A stretch of DNA of 64,000 nt from Vreelandella neptunia. Its GTDB lineage: Bacteria > Pseudomonadota > Gammaproteobacteria > Pseudomonadales > Halomonadaceae. Position numbers and translations under genes: made by a program. Below are positions 27,259 through 35,936 of this stretch, one piece after another. The stretch's first letter is position 1. Each line of letters opens with the position of its first letter. The stretch is taken from the NCBI RefSeq assembly GCF_022489065.1, contig NZ_JAKVTW010000001.1, positions 859,094 through 923,093 on the forward strand, written 5' to 3'. The notes beneath the pieces are model-generated. The model did no database searches, was not told the DNA's origin, and saw nothing but the letters and a program-made list of their open reading frames with translations.

Positions 27259-27629
27259 GGCTGCTCCTCAATGAGCAGCGCTTTAACTTTTTCCACTAAT
27301 GATTGGGTCGAAAAAGGTTTGGTAATATAGTCATCAGCGCCCAGCGCCATGCCTTTTTCACGCTCTACATCGCGGCCGTGAGCGGTGAGCATAATAATCG
27401 GTAGGTGGGCGGTAGCTTCTTGGCCCCGTAGCCGCTCTAACACATCAAAACCGCTAATGCCCGGCAGGCTAATATCGAGCAGCAGTAGATCTGGCTGGGT
27501 ATCGTCAACCCGCGCTAGGGCCTGCTCACCATCCTCGGCGGTGACTACCTCGAAGCCTGCTTGTTCCATCAAGAACTCAAGCGATAGAACAATGTTGGGT
27601 TCGTCATCGACGACGAGCACTTTGGCCAT
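27255..27629 (-). CDS. Single-domain response regulator (receiver only)
   Basis: A 124-residue CheY-like receiver. It has the acidic pair DDE (9-11), the phospho-accepting aspartate D53 in [13 protein letters not shown], the threonine in [10 protein letters not shown] and the lysine in DDYITKPFS. No output domain follows. It is first in the operon and overlaps the next gene by four bases. It is likely to receive phosphate from the CbrA-like kinase, but how it acts without a DNA-binding domain is unclear. Options are binding to a neighbour such as the exonuclease fusion, or serving in a phosphorelay. Confidence 0.9.
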   Translation of the reverse strand: MAKVLVVDDEPNIVLSLEFLMEQAGFEVVTAEDGEQALARVDDTQPDLLLLDISLPGISGFDVLERLRGQEATAHLPIIMLTAHGRDVEREKGMALGADDYITKPFSTQSLVEKVKALLIEEQP

Positions 27630-27851
27630 GGGATACTCCTGCTTCTATTTGTTTTAGCGATGCATGCTTGCAGTCTAGATAGATCGAGACAGTCAGCCAA
27701 GACGACCTTGGCCGAATGCGCTGGCACTGAAAGCGCCAGCAGCGAGCAAACGCGCTTGGTTTGATACACTGCTTAGCCCTGTGCCATGGCTTATAAAGTG
27801 CATGTTTTAAAGGGCTATGGCTTACCACTGATCTGCTTGCTAAGGCTGTCA

Positions 27852-28916
27852 ATGCGCGTACTTCTGTTATCTGCCTATGAAGCGGTGAGTCATCGCTATT
27901 GGGCACAAAGTTTAATGACGCAGCTTGACGACGTGTCGTGGACGCTTTTAGCTTTGCCACCACGCCACTTTGCCTGGCGTATTCGTGGCAACCCCTTGAG
28001 TTGGATGCTAAAAGAGCATGACACCTTGAGCCAATCATTTGATGTGGTGCTAGCTACATCAATGGTTGATCTGGCAACCCTGATCGGGTTGTTTCCGCAT
28101 CTAGGCCGAGCAAAAAAGGTGGTTTACTTTCATGAGAATCAGTTTGCCTACCCGGAATCGAGCGATCAGATACCGCAAGTAGAGGCCAAGATGGTCAACC
28201 TTTACACCGCGCTAGCAGCGGATAGCGTGGTATTTAATAGCGCTTACAACCGCGACTCCTTTATTGATGGCGCGCGGACTTTCTTGAAAAAAATGCCGGA
28301 AAATCTTCCTGCTGCTAAACCATTGGAAGCGCTGCGCGAGCGGGCCAAGGTATTGCCAGTGCCCATTGCCAGCCGAGCAGAGGCTTATCAGCCGAGGCTA
28401 CCTCATCGTATTGTCTGGAATCACCGCTGGGAGCATGACAAGAACCCGGAGGACTTCTTCGCCGTGCTGTTTGCCTTAAGCGATGCCGGGGTGGCGTTTA
28501 AACTGGCGGTACTAGGTCAGCGCTTTCGCCAAGCACCGGCTATTTTTGAGCAGGCGGAGCAGCGCCTAGCCAAGCATATTATCGCCTGGGGGCCGCAGCC
28601 AGAGACGGCGTATCGCGAGCTGCTGGATAGCGCTGGTATTGTCGTCTCGACCACCTGGCACGAGTTTCAGGGCCTGGCGATTATGGAAGCTGCCCAGCGT
28701 GGGGCGCTGCCATTAGTGCCGGATCGGCTCTGTTTTCCTGCGCTTTATCCTGCTGCCTATCGCTATGACGGCACCCGGGAAGGGCTTTACGCAGGACTCT
28801 ATGATTGGCTAACTGACCCCGCTAGTCGTCCTGAGCCCCTTGATACGACCGCTTGGGAGTGGCCCGCTTGGCATGCTGCATACCGCCAGCTATTAACGGT
28901 TGAGGGGGTAAGCTAG
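27852..28916 (+). CDS. tRNA-queuosine alpha-mannosyltransferase homologue (DUF3524, glycosyltransferase)
   Basis: A 354-residue GT-B-type glycosyltransferase resembling animal GTDC1/QTMAN, which adds mannose to queuosine in tRNA-Asp. N-terminal features are MRVLLLSAYEAVSHRYWAQSL, WTLLALPPRHFAWRIRGN, DVVLATSMVDLATL and KVVYFHENQFAYP. The C-terminal domain has IVWNHRWEHDKNPEDFF (about 196-212) and the sugar-nucleotide-binding ISTTWHEFQGLAIMEA-like segment (about 279-293). ATG 27852 is chosen because upstream residues do not fit the family. It overlaps the convergent carbonic-anhydrase-like gene by four bases. Evidence for the reaction is similarity to the animal enzyme, so in bacteria the acceptor is not certain. 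Confidence 0.75.
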   Translation: MRVLLLSAYEAVSHRYWAQSLMTQLDDVSWTLLALPPRHFAWRIRGNPLSWMLKEHDTLSQSFDVVLATSMVDLATLIGLFPHLGRAKKVVYFHENQFAYPESSDQIPQVEAKMVNLYTALAADSVVFNSAYNRDSFIDGARTFLKKMPENLPAAKPLEALRERAKVLPVPIASRAEAYQPRLPHRIVWNHRWEHDKNPEDFFAVLFALSDAGVAFKLAVLGQRFRQAPAIFEQAEQRLAKHIIAWGPQPETAYRELLDSAGIVVSTTWHEFQGLAIMEAAQRGALPLVPDRLCFPALYPAAYRYDGTREGLYAGLYDWLTDPASRPEPLDTTAWEWPAWHAAYRQLLTVEGVS

Positions 28917-29983
28917 TCTAGCCGGTCTAAGCGTCGCGTTGGCCAGTGCACCACGGCTGTATGGCGGCGCATCTTTTGCGCAAGCTTAGGGTGCTCTCGG
29001 CGAATGACCTGCTCTGCAAAATCCGATAAGAAGTGTGATTTAAGCTCTGCTCGGGCGCGATCAACACCGCTATGCTGGTAGGGCGTCGACGCCAGCAGCA
29101 TAAAGCCATCGTCGGGAATCCGCCCTGCGCGCATATTGGTATCAATGATAGTGGCCGCAGTGCCAATGGGGACTGCTAAGTCAGGCCCGTAGGGGCCGAT
29201 GATCAACGCGGTGTTGGGCAGGTGCAAAAAATCAAAGCCTCGGCCAATACATATCACCCATTCGCGGTGCTCGATATCCAGCTCTCGTTCCACACCTTGC
29301 AGTTCACTAACGTGGGCGAGGTTACCTTCTAGCAGGGGGAGTAAATCCCGCTGCATGTCGTGGGGCATGTCTGGGCAAATGGCATTGAGTTGGCTACTCA
29401 GCGCTTCGGGGGCGTGCCCAACCCACTCACTTACATCAAGGGCGGCACCTTCGTACCCATGAATAATCAGTGCATCGCTGTCAGTTTCAAAACCGCACAC
29501 CAGCGGGTAAACCTGCTGGTGGTCTTGGCCAAATAGCTTGCCCGCCTGCTCGGCAATAGCGTAGGCGTGGGCTTTGGCTGCTTCGGTGTCGCAGTTAAAA
29601 CCGGCGCAGCCACGGGCTGAATTGCCGCGGGAAAAATGATAGGTAATCAACATTAGCGTCCCACGACCCGCCTGAGCTGCATCGATAACGGTGTCCGTCA
29701 GCAGCTCCCCCAAATAGGGCCAGCCCAGATCAAAAATGCCGCCCAGGTTGCGAAACGGGGTAATGATTCCTAACGGTGTGCGCGTGGCGTGAGGAATGTG
29801 AATCCGCCCATCCATGCACTTCATCACTACAATAGAGGTGGGGTGCTGGGCCATATAGCGTTGCCGCGCTAGCCATGCCCCAGGGCTACAGAAGTGCTCG
29901 GCGTGTTGTCGTGACAAATCCAAGAGCGCATCAATACGCCGCTCAATGGGCTGATCATGCAGAAGCGTTGCTGGGGTAGGCAT
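28913..29983 (-). CDS. Carboxysomal-type (CsoSCA-like) beta carbonic anhydrase homologue
   Basis: A 356-residue protein with a candidate zinc site: C and acidic/basic residues in VVMKCMDGRIHI (CxDxR, about 54-65) and H...C in ITYHFSRGNSARGCAGFNCD (about 113-132). The same C/D/R plus H and C arrangement occurs in beta-type carbonic anhydrases, including the carboxysome shell enzyme CsoSCA, and NLGGIFDLGWPYLG follows it. No rubisco or carboxysome genes are nearby, so a shell role is unlikely. It may be a stand-alone hydratase or a derived metalloenzyme. It lies 12 bases after nth on the same strand and may be cotranscribed with it and the rsx genes. Confidence 0.5.
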   Translation of the reverse strand: MPTPATLLHDQPIERRIDALLDLSRQHAEHFCSPGAWLARQRYMAQHPTSIVVMKCMDGRIHIPHATRTPLGIITPFRNLGGIFDLGWPYLGELLTDTVIDAAQAGRGTLMLITYHFSRGNSARGCAGFNCDTEAAKAHAYAIAEQAGKLFGQDHQQVYPLVCGFETDSDALIIHGYEGAALDVSEWVGHAPEALSSQLNAICPDMPHDMQRDLLPLLEGNLAHVSELQGVERELDIEHREWVICIGRGFDFLHLPNTALIIGPYGPDLAVPIGTAATIIDTNMRAGRIPDDGFMLLASTPYQHSGVDRARAELKSHFLSDFAEQVIRREHPKLAQKMRRHTAVVHWPTRRLDRLD

Positions 29984-29995
29984 GGAGGGCTCCGT

Positions 29996-30634
29996 CTAAG
30001 CGAGTTCGGTTTTGTCTTTATAGTCGCACAGATCCTCGATAATGCAGCTACCGCAGCGCGGTTTGCGGGCAATGCAGGTGTAACGGCCGTGCAGGATCAG
30101 CCAGTGGTGAGCATCTTGAAGGAAGGCTTTGGGTACGTGGCGTAGCAGTTTCTGCTCCACCTCGACAACATCTTTCCCCTTGGCAATACCAGTGCGATTA
30201 GAAACGCGGAATATATGCGTATCCACTGCCATGGTGGGCTGGCCAAAAGCGGTGTTGAGAATCACGTTGGCGGTTTTACGCCCTACACCTGGCAAGGCTT
30301 CTAGCGCTTGGCGGGTGTTGGGCACTTCGCCACCGTGCAGATTAACGAGCATGTGGCAGGTTTTCATCAGGTTTTCGGCTTTGGTGTTATATAAGCCGAT
30401 GGTTTTGATGTGCGCTTTTAGCTCGTCGATACCTATATCAATGATCGCTTGAGGTGTGTTCGCAACAGGATAAAGGCGTGCTGTGGCTTTATTGACCCCT
30501 ACGTCGGTGGCTTGTGCAGAAAGCAGTACTGCGGCCAGCAGCTCAAAGGGCGTGTTCCAATTAAGCTCGGTGGTAGGGTGCGGGTTTTCAGCCTGTAGGC
30601 GAGTGAAAATTTCATGACGCTTTTGGGCATTCAT
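29996..30634 (-). CDS. nth: Endonuclease III
   Basis: DNA glycosylase/AP lyase that removes oxidised pyrimidines. The 212-residue chain shows the helix-hairpin-helix LEALPGVGRKTANVILNTAFG with catalytic lysine K120 region, the catalytic aspartate in AVDTHIFRVSNRTG, and the C-terminal iron-sulfur ligands CIARKPRCGSCIIEDLC (Cx6Cx2Cx5C). The length equals E. coli Nth (211). It follows rsxE by 57 bases, giving the same rsxABCDGE-nth order as E. coli. A 14-base duplication (30652-30679) lies in the gap. Confidence 0.96.
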   Translation of the reverse strand: MNAQKRHEIFTRLQAENPHPTTELNWNTPFELLAAVLLSAQATDVGVNKATARLYPVANTPQAIIDIGIDELKAHIKTIGLYNTKAENLMKTCHMLVNLHGGEVPNTRQALEALPGVGRKTANVILNTAFGQPTMAVDTHIFRVSNRTGIAKGKDVVEVEQKLLRHVPKAFLQDAHHWLILHGRYTCIARKPRCGSCIIEDLCDYKDKTELA

Positions 30635-30651
30635 GGCTGGTCTCTTTATGT

Positions 30652-30679
30652 ATACGAGCGATGTGATACAAGCGATGGT
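30652..30679. repeat. Tandem duplication of 14 bases between rsxE and nth
   Basis: ATACGAGCGATGTG (30652-30665) is followed directly by ATACAAGCGATGGT (30666-30679). Confidence 0.75.
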
Positions 30680-30691
30680 TTGCGCATGGCG

Positions 30692-31393
30692 TTATTTAAT
30701 CGTACCGGTAACGCGTACGCGGCGCTCCGTGCGCGGGGCGGCTGCGACTGGCTGAGCCCGGGCAGCGCTGCGTTGATCAATGGCGTTTTTCAAGGCGATC
30801 AACATGCCTGCCACAAAGAACGCCCCTGGTGGCAGCACGAAAAATAGGAACTGGTAGTCGTCGGCAATAGTAAGCTGCCAATTCGCCGCTTGTGGTCCAA
30901 ATAGCAGTGCCATATCGCTAAACAGGGTGCCTTGACCGAGCAGCTCGCGCAGCGCACCTAGCACTACCAAGACAGCAGCAAAACCTAAACCCATCATAAA
31001 ACCATCGATGGCAGCAGGTAGCACAGGCTGGCGGGAAGCAAAGGCGTCGGCGCGACCAAGAATGGCGCAGTTAGTGACGATCAGCGGAATAAAAATCCCC
31101 AACACTTGGTAGAGGGGGTAGGCGTAAGCAGCCATTAGCAGCTCAGCGCAGGTGACGAAAGCGGCAATCACCATCACGAACGCGGGCAAACGTACTGCGC
31201 TGGGAACCTGGTGGCGAATCATCGAAATCGCAGTGCTGGCGCCCACCATGACCAGTAGCGTGGCAAGCGCCAGTCCCAGTGCATTCACCACGCTGCCGCT
31301 AACGGCTAGCAGCGGGCAGAGGCCCAGCAGTTGAACTAGCGCAGGGTTGTTTGACCATAGGCCGTCGCGGGCCAGTTGGCGCCATTGGCTCAT
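30692..31393 (-). CDS. rsxE: RNF/Rsx electron transport complex subunit E
   Basis: Membrane subunit of the ion-coupled ferredoxin:NAD or SoxR-reducing complex. The 233 residues contain about six helices, with the paired motifs [24 protein letters not shown] near the N-terminus and [21 protein letters not shown] (about 105-125) that RnfA shares and that carries a conserved cysteine. The C-terminus is basic. The start overlaps the rsxG stop by four bases (ATGA). Confidence 0.96.
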   Translation of the reverse strand: MSQWRQLARDGLWSNNPALVQLLGLCPLLAVSGSVVNALGLALATLLVMVGASTAISMIRHQVPSAVRLPAFVMVIAAFVTCAELLMAAYAYPLYQVLGIFIPLIVTNCAILGRADAFASRQPVLPAAIDGFMMGLGFAAVLVVLGALRELLGQGTLFSDMALLFGPQAANWQLTIADDYQFLFFVLPPGAFFVAGMLIALKNAIDQRSAARAQPVAAAPRTERRVRVTGTIK

Positions 31394-32025
31394 CGGTCGG
31401 ACTCCTTAAAGGTCAACGGTAGCGGCGATTCTGCGGCGTACTCTAGAGCTTGATGAACGGCGTTGACCACGGCTCTGGGCGTAATCGTTGCACCGGTAAA
31501 CGCATCAAACTGGCCGCCGTCTTTCGTTACCGCCCAGCCACCCGGCGGCAAACTAGCTAACCCTAAACCGTTAAACTGAGTAATCCAGTCGCTACGGTTA
31601 CGCTCTATGTCGTCGCCTAGCCCCGGCGTTTCCTGGTGCTGGGTGACACGTACGCCACTTATACGCTGCTGCTCGTCAATGCCAATGAGTAACCGGATTT
31701 CGCCATTATACCCTTGCCGCGTTATCACCGGCAGAATCACAGCTCCATTACTTTGATCGCTCACCCACCAACCGTGGCTATCATTTTCTACACCCAGGGC
31801 TTCTGGGTTGGGGAGTGTAAAGGTGCTTTCCAATACCTGAGCGACGGGGATAGTCGCCAGCGACTGGGGCAGTACTTGTTGAAGTTGACGATGCTGGTAA
31901 GCCAACTGATGTGTTGCTATTCGCTCGGCGGTTAGTGTGCGAGTCAGTGCAACGCTTCCTGCAGTGACCAGAGCAAAAGTGCCCAGGGCGAGAGCACCGC
32001 GCTGCATGGCTTGGAAGAGCGTCAT
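31390..32025 (-). CDS. rsxG: RNF/Rsx electron transport complex subunit G
   Basis: FMN-bearing subunit anchored by one N-terminal helix (about 12-30), with a periplasmic domain. The flavin-attachment motif reads [14 protein letters not shown] (about 170-183), with the covalent FMN on the threonine of the SGAT-like box. The segment [12 protein letters not shown] (about 133-144) is conserved. The 211-residue length is typical. ATGA overlaps link it with rsxD and rsxE. Confidence 0.95.
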   Translation of the reverse strand: MTLFQAMQRGALALGTFALVTAGSVALTRTLTAERIATHQLAYQHRQLQQVLPQSLATIPVAQVLESTFTLPNPEALGVENDSHGWWVSDQSNGAVILPVITRQGYNGEIRLLIGIDEQQRISGVRVTQHQETPGLGDDIERNRSDWITQFNGLGLASLPPGGWAVTKDGGQFDAFTGATITPRAVVNAVHQALEYAAESPLPLTFKESDR

Positions 32026-33062
32026 GGCTGCTCACCCCGGGTGCTTTTTGGATGCCCCGTCGGGCGTGGCACGCTATACAGGTCTAGTAGTGGTACGCAT
32101 AGGTTCATCAGTAATACTGCAAACGCAACCGCATCAGGGTAGCCGCCAAAAGTACGAATAATGATGACTAATGCGCCAATGCCAGCTCCATAGATAAGTT
32201 TGCCGCGGCGGCTGGTGGCGGCGGAAACCGGGTCCGTGGCAATAAACAATGCCCCAAACAGCGTGGCCCCAGTAAGCAGATGAAATATCGGTGAAGCGAA
32301 GTGGCTGGGGTCGCTTAGATAGAACAGCGTGGCAAGTATTAGTACGCTACCAAGCATTGCCACCGGGATATGCCAACTGATAACCCGCTTCACCAGCAAC
32401 AACCCTCCACCCGCTAACCAAGCAAGGGCTACCCAACGCCAAGCGCTTAGCGTTCCATCGGGCAGCGGGTTAGTCGCCCAGAACTCGCTGGCAAGTATGG
32501 CTTCGCCTTTGTGCTTAAAGGCATCGAGCGGTGTGGCACCGCTCAAACTATCTAGCTGGGCGGTTGGCATAGTCCCCGTGATTTGGGCCCATAAACCACT
32601 AGAAATTAGCTCCTGAGGCGGGGCCCATAGCGTCATATAAGTTGGAAATGACACCAAAAGCAGCGCATAGCCCACCATGGCGGGGTTAAATGGGTTGTGG
32701 CCCAAGCCGCCGTATAGCTGCTTGCCCACCACGATGGCGGCGATCATCCCGACGCCAATAAGCCACCAGGGGCTGGCAGGCGGCAGTGATACACCCAGCA
32801 GAACGCCGGTAAGCAGTGCGCTCGAATCATCAAGCGTCTTTCGTATGGGCCGTTTGCGTAGCCGTAGCACGGCGGCTTCAAGAGCGACACCAAGGGCGGC
32901 GGCTAGCAAGACATTGCTGATGACCCCAAGGCCAAAAAAATAGCTCATGGTGGCGATACCCGGCAGCGTCGCCACAAGTACCCAGCGCATCAAACTAACG
33001 GTTGGCGGCACGACAGCCGCGCCGGCGGCGTCGTTAACGCCTGATGCGTGCATCATGCTCAT
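32022..33062 (-). CDS. rsxD: RNF/Rsx electron transport complex subunit D
   Basis: Ten-helix membrane subunit with covalent FMN. The 346-residue protein carries the flavin motif LSGATPLDAFK (about 173-183), GHNPFNPAMVGYA (about 121-133) and TDPVSAATSRRGKLIYGAGIG near the C-terminus, which are hallmarks of RnfD/NqrB. It starts four bases inside the rsxC end. The motif order and length agree with E. coli RsxD (352). Confidence 0.96.
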   Translation of the reverse strand: MSMMHASGVNDAAGAAVVPPTVSLMRWVLVATLPGIATMSYFFGLGVISNVLLAAALGVALEAAVLRLRKRPIRKTLDDSSALLTGVLLGVSLPPASPWWLIGVGMIAAIVVGKQLYGGLGHNPFNPAMVGYALLLVSFPTYMTLWAPPQELISSGLWAQITGTMPTAQLDSLSGATPLDAFKHKGEAILASEFWATNPLPDGTLSAWRWVALAWLAGGGLLLVKRVISWHIPVAMLGSVLILATLFYLSDPSHFASPIFHLLTGATLFGALFIATDPVSAATSRRGKLIYGAGIGALVIIIRTFGGYPDAVAFAVLLMNLCVPLLDLYSVPRPTGHPKSTRGEQP

Positions 33063-34744
33063 GGGGAGTCCTCGTTTTGGGAGGGAGCAGTGGCTGCTTG
33101 CTGTTCCTTAGCCTGGGCAAGCTGAGATTCGGCTGCTTTCAAGTTCTCCTGGGCGGTGGCAAGCTGCATTTCTAAATCATCTAAAGACTGTTTTGGATCT
33201 TCCTGGGCGACACGAGCCAGAGTCTTTTCCGCTTTTTTAACCGATGCTTTGGCAGCGGCATGGGCAATTCTCAGGCCTCGTAAATCGATCTTTTCACTGC
33301 TGGCGGCTGCATTGGTAGGCGTGCGACGCTGTTGTGATTTGCGGGCCTCCTTGCGTGCCTGCTTTTCAGCCTCTTCCCTGGCAAGCCGCGCTTGGCGGAA
33401 CTCGAAGCGGTGTTTAGCGTACTCCGCCTTGGCTGCTTCAATGCGTTGCAAGCGTATTCGGCTTTTAGCCTCGTGGTAATCCACGACCAGCGGAATATGG
33501 CTGGGGCATACGTAGCTGCAGGCACCGCACTCTATGCAGTCAAACAGGTGATAGCGTTCCAGTTTTGCATCGTCTTTGACGCGGGCGTACCAGTGCAGCT
33601 GTTGCGGCAGTAGGGCGACCGGACAAACGCTTTCGCACTCGCCACAGCGTATGCAGGGCGATTCCGCTGGCGGCGGTGGTAGCTCATCAATGGTGGCGGC
33701 AATCAAGCAGTTAGTCAGCTTGGTAACCGGCGTGTCTAGTGTTAGCAACGGCGTGCCCATCATGGGGCCGCCCTGAATAACCTGATTTAGCTCTGAGGGT
33801 TTCAGCCCTGCATGTTCCAGCAGTTCTTTTACAGACGTGCCCAGCCGCACCCATCGATTGCCAGGTTGGGCAATCGCCTCGCCGGTCAGGGTGACAATCC
33901 GGGAAACTAGCGGCTGACCATCGCGCACGGCATGCAGGATTGCCAGCAGGGTGCCGGGGTTATGGCACAGCACGCCTACGTCAGCGGGTAGTCCGCCACT
34001 GGGTACGTTGAGATCTAACAGTTTTTTAATCAGCTGGCGCTCGCCGCCGCTTGGGTAGCGGGTGGGAATAACCATTAACTCAACTGCCAATGGCTGACTA
34101 TCAGGCAGGGCGTGCTGCAGTGCACGCTCGAGTGCTTGAATGGCCTCGGGCTTATTATCCTCGATGCCAATCACGATCTGCTGCGCGCCGCACAGTTTGG
34201 CAATGATCTGTGCGCCTTCGAGCACCTCATTTGTGTAGTGGCGTAGGGTAAGGTCATCTGCGGTGATATAGGGTTCGCACTCGGCGGCGTTAACTACCAA
34301 GGTGTGAATCGCATGCCGCTCTACCACCCGCGCTTTAATATGCGTGGGGAAACCAGCACCGCCTAAACCGACAATACCACTCTCATTTAAACGCGCTAGC
34401 AGCGCTGCGGGATCCGCCTGCTGCCAGTCGAGGCTAGGTAGCCGCTGCCACTCGTCCTTTCCATCGCTTTCAATGACTATTTGGGTGGCACTAACCTCGC
34501 CCACCGTGCCGCTGATAGTGGCATGTAAGTCACTTGAGATCATGCCTTCGCGTTTAGCAACCAAGCTGCCCACTTTTACTCTATCGCCGGGCGCCACGCA
34601 GGGAGTGGCGGGCTGGCCGCTGTGCTGCTGCAGCAGGAGAACCACCCGACTTGGCAGTGGCGCTTCCATTAGCGCTACCTGATTAGAACGTTGTTTGCGC
34701 TCCGGTGGGTGAATGCCACCAGGGAAATCATAGGCGCTCGACAT
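33059..34744 (-). CDS. rsxC: RNF/Rsx electron transport complex subunit C
   Basis: Peripheral subunit that handles NADH and iron-sulfur electron transfer. The 561-residue chain has the RnfC-type N-terminal barrel ([40 protein letters not shown]), the Rossmann-like segment [12 protein letters not shown] (about 116-127) with [15 protein letters not shown], and two 4Fe-4S sites, [13 protein letters not shown] and [17 protein letters not shown]. The C-terminal 110 residues are charged and helical, rich in K, E and A, shorter than the long repeat tail of E. coli RsxC. ATG 34744 lies inside the end of rsxB (17-base overlap), two codons after an alternative start. Confidence 0.95.
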   Translation of the reverse strand: MSSAYDFPGGIHPPERKQRSNQVALMEAPLPSRVVLLLQQHSGQPATPCVAPGDRVKVGSLVAKREGMISSDLHATISGTVGEVSATQIVIESDGKDEWQRLPSLDWQQADPAALLARLNESGIVGLGGAGFPTHIKARVVERHAIHTLVVNAAECEPYITADDLTLRHYTNEVLEGAQIIAKLCGAQQIVIGIEDNKPEAIQALERALQHALPDSQPLAVELMVIPTRYPSGGERQLIKKLLDLNVPSGGLPADVGVLCHNPGTLLAILHAVRDGQPLVSRIVTLTGEAIAQPGNRWVRLGTSVKELLEHAGLKPSELNQVIQGGPMMGTPLLTLDTPVTKLTNCLIAATIDELPPPPAESPCIRCGECESVCPVALLPQQLHWYARVKDDAKLERYHLFDCIECGACSYVCPSHIPLVVDYHEAKSRIRLQRIEAAKAEYAKHRFEFRQARLAREEAEKQARKEARKSQQRRTPTNAAASSEKIDLRGLRIAHAAAKASVKKAEKTLARVAQEDPKQSLDDLEMQLATAQENLKAAESQLAQAKEQQAATAPSQNEDSP

Positions 34745-35342
34745 GAACACCCCCTAACGCATTATCGGGTCGGTCACTAACGATCACTTTGGATGAAGGC
34801 ATCGTGGCAGGCTGCCACTGGGTAAGCAGTGTCGAGCGCGGCAGCATATCGATGCAATCCACGGGGCAGGGATCCAGGCACAGATCACAGCCGGTGCATT
34901 CGTCTTCAATGACGGTATGCATGAGTTTTGCCGCCCCGATAATGGCATCGACCGGGCAGGCTTGGATGCACTTGGTGCAGCCAATACACTCCGCTTCGCG
35001 AATAAACGCCACTTTTGCTTCGCTTTGGGCTTCGCCGTCGAGGGGCTCGGGTTCGCGACCTAATAGGTCAGCGAGGGCGTGGATGGTCGCTTCGCCCCCT
35101 GGGGGACATTTATTCAGCGCATCGCCTTGGTTAATGGCTTCGGCGTAGGGGCGGCAGCCGGGGTAGCCGCACTGGCCGCACTGGGTCTGCGGCAGCAGGG
35201 CATCAATTTGCTCAACCAGTGGGTTGTCTTCACGCTTGTAACGTTCGCTGACCACACCGAGCAGGGCGCCGAAACCAATGCCCAGGCCCGTTAACACTGC
35301 GATTGCGCTAAGCATACCGATAACATTGAAAGTGTCACTCAT
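34728..35342 (-). CDS. rsxB: RNF/Rsx electron transport complex subunit B
   Basis: Iron-sulfur subunit that passes electrons from ferredoxin into the complex. It has an N-terminal helix (about 9-29), a [16 protein letters not shown] cluster (about 56-71), and two 4Fe-4S ferredoxin sites, [16 protein letters not shown] (about 119-134) and [16 protein letters not shown] (about 149-164). The 204-residue length is close to E. coli RsxB (192). It sits 12 bases after rsxA and overlaps rsxC. Confidence 0.96.
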   Translation of the reverse strand: MSDTFNVIGMLSAIAVLTGLGIGFGALLGVVSERYKREDNPLVEQIDALLPQTQCGQCGYPGCRPYAEAINQGDALNKCPPGGEATIHALADLLGREPEPLDGEAQSEAKVAFIREAECIGCTKCIQACPVDAIIGAAKLMHTVIEDECTGCDLCLDPCPVDCIDMLPRSTLLTQWQPATMPSSKVIVSDRPDNALGGVHVERL

Positions 35343-35354
35343 TGCGCGTTGCCT

Positions 35355-35936
35355 TCACCCCTGCACCAACCCTGAAAAGCCCAAAAAAGCTAACGACATT
35401 AAACTGGCGGTCACCATCGCAATGGCAGCGCCTTGAAAGGGTTTGGGAACGTCTGCCCCGGCCAAGCGTTCACGCATCGCGGCAAAGAGTACCAAAATCA
35501 GCGAAAACCCCAGCGCAGCGCCTAAACCATAGAGGGTGGTATGAAAAAAGCTCAGTTCGCGGTTGAGCGACAGTAGCGCTACCCCCAATACTGCGCAGTT
35601 GGTGGTAATAAGCGGTAGAAAAATCCCCAGCACTTGATGCAGCAGTGGGCTCAGCTGGCGCACCATGATTTCGGTAAATTGCACCACGGCCGCGATCACC
35701 ACGATAAAGCTAATGGTGCGCAGATAAGTGACATCCAGCGGCACCAGCAGACCATGGTAGACCACAAAGCTAGCTGCCGACGCCAGCGTCAGCACAAAGG
35801 TGGTGGCCAGGGACATGCCCATGGCTGACTCCAGTTTGTTGGAGACACCCATAAACGGGCATAGCCCCAGAAACTGAACCAGTACGAAGTTGTTAACCAG
35901 CGCAGTGCTGATCAAAATAATAAATAGCTCACTCAT
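35355..35936 (-). CDS. rsxA: RNF/Rsx electron transport complex subunit A
   Basis: Six-helix membrane subunit, 193 residues as in E. coli. Key motifs are [17 protein letters not shown] (about 15-31) and [19 protein letters not shown] (about 101-119), each with a conserved cysteine thought to ligate a shared cluster with RsxE. Its ATG overlaps the stop of the upstream diguanylate cyclase gene (ATGA), so translation of the whole rsx set is probably coupled to that gene. The rsx genes run A-B-C-D-G-E. Confidence 0.96.
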   Translation of the reverse strand: MSELFIILISTALVNNFVLVQFLGLCPFMGVSNKLESAMGMSLATTFVLTLASAASFVVYHGLLVPLDVTYLRTISFIVVIAAVVQFTEIMVRQLSPLLHQVLGIFLPLITTNCAVLGVALLSLNRELSFFHTTLYGLGAALGFSLILVLFAAMRERLAGADVPKPFQGAAIAMVTASLMSLAFLGFSGLVQG

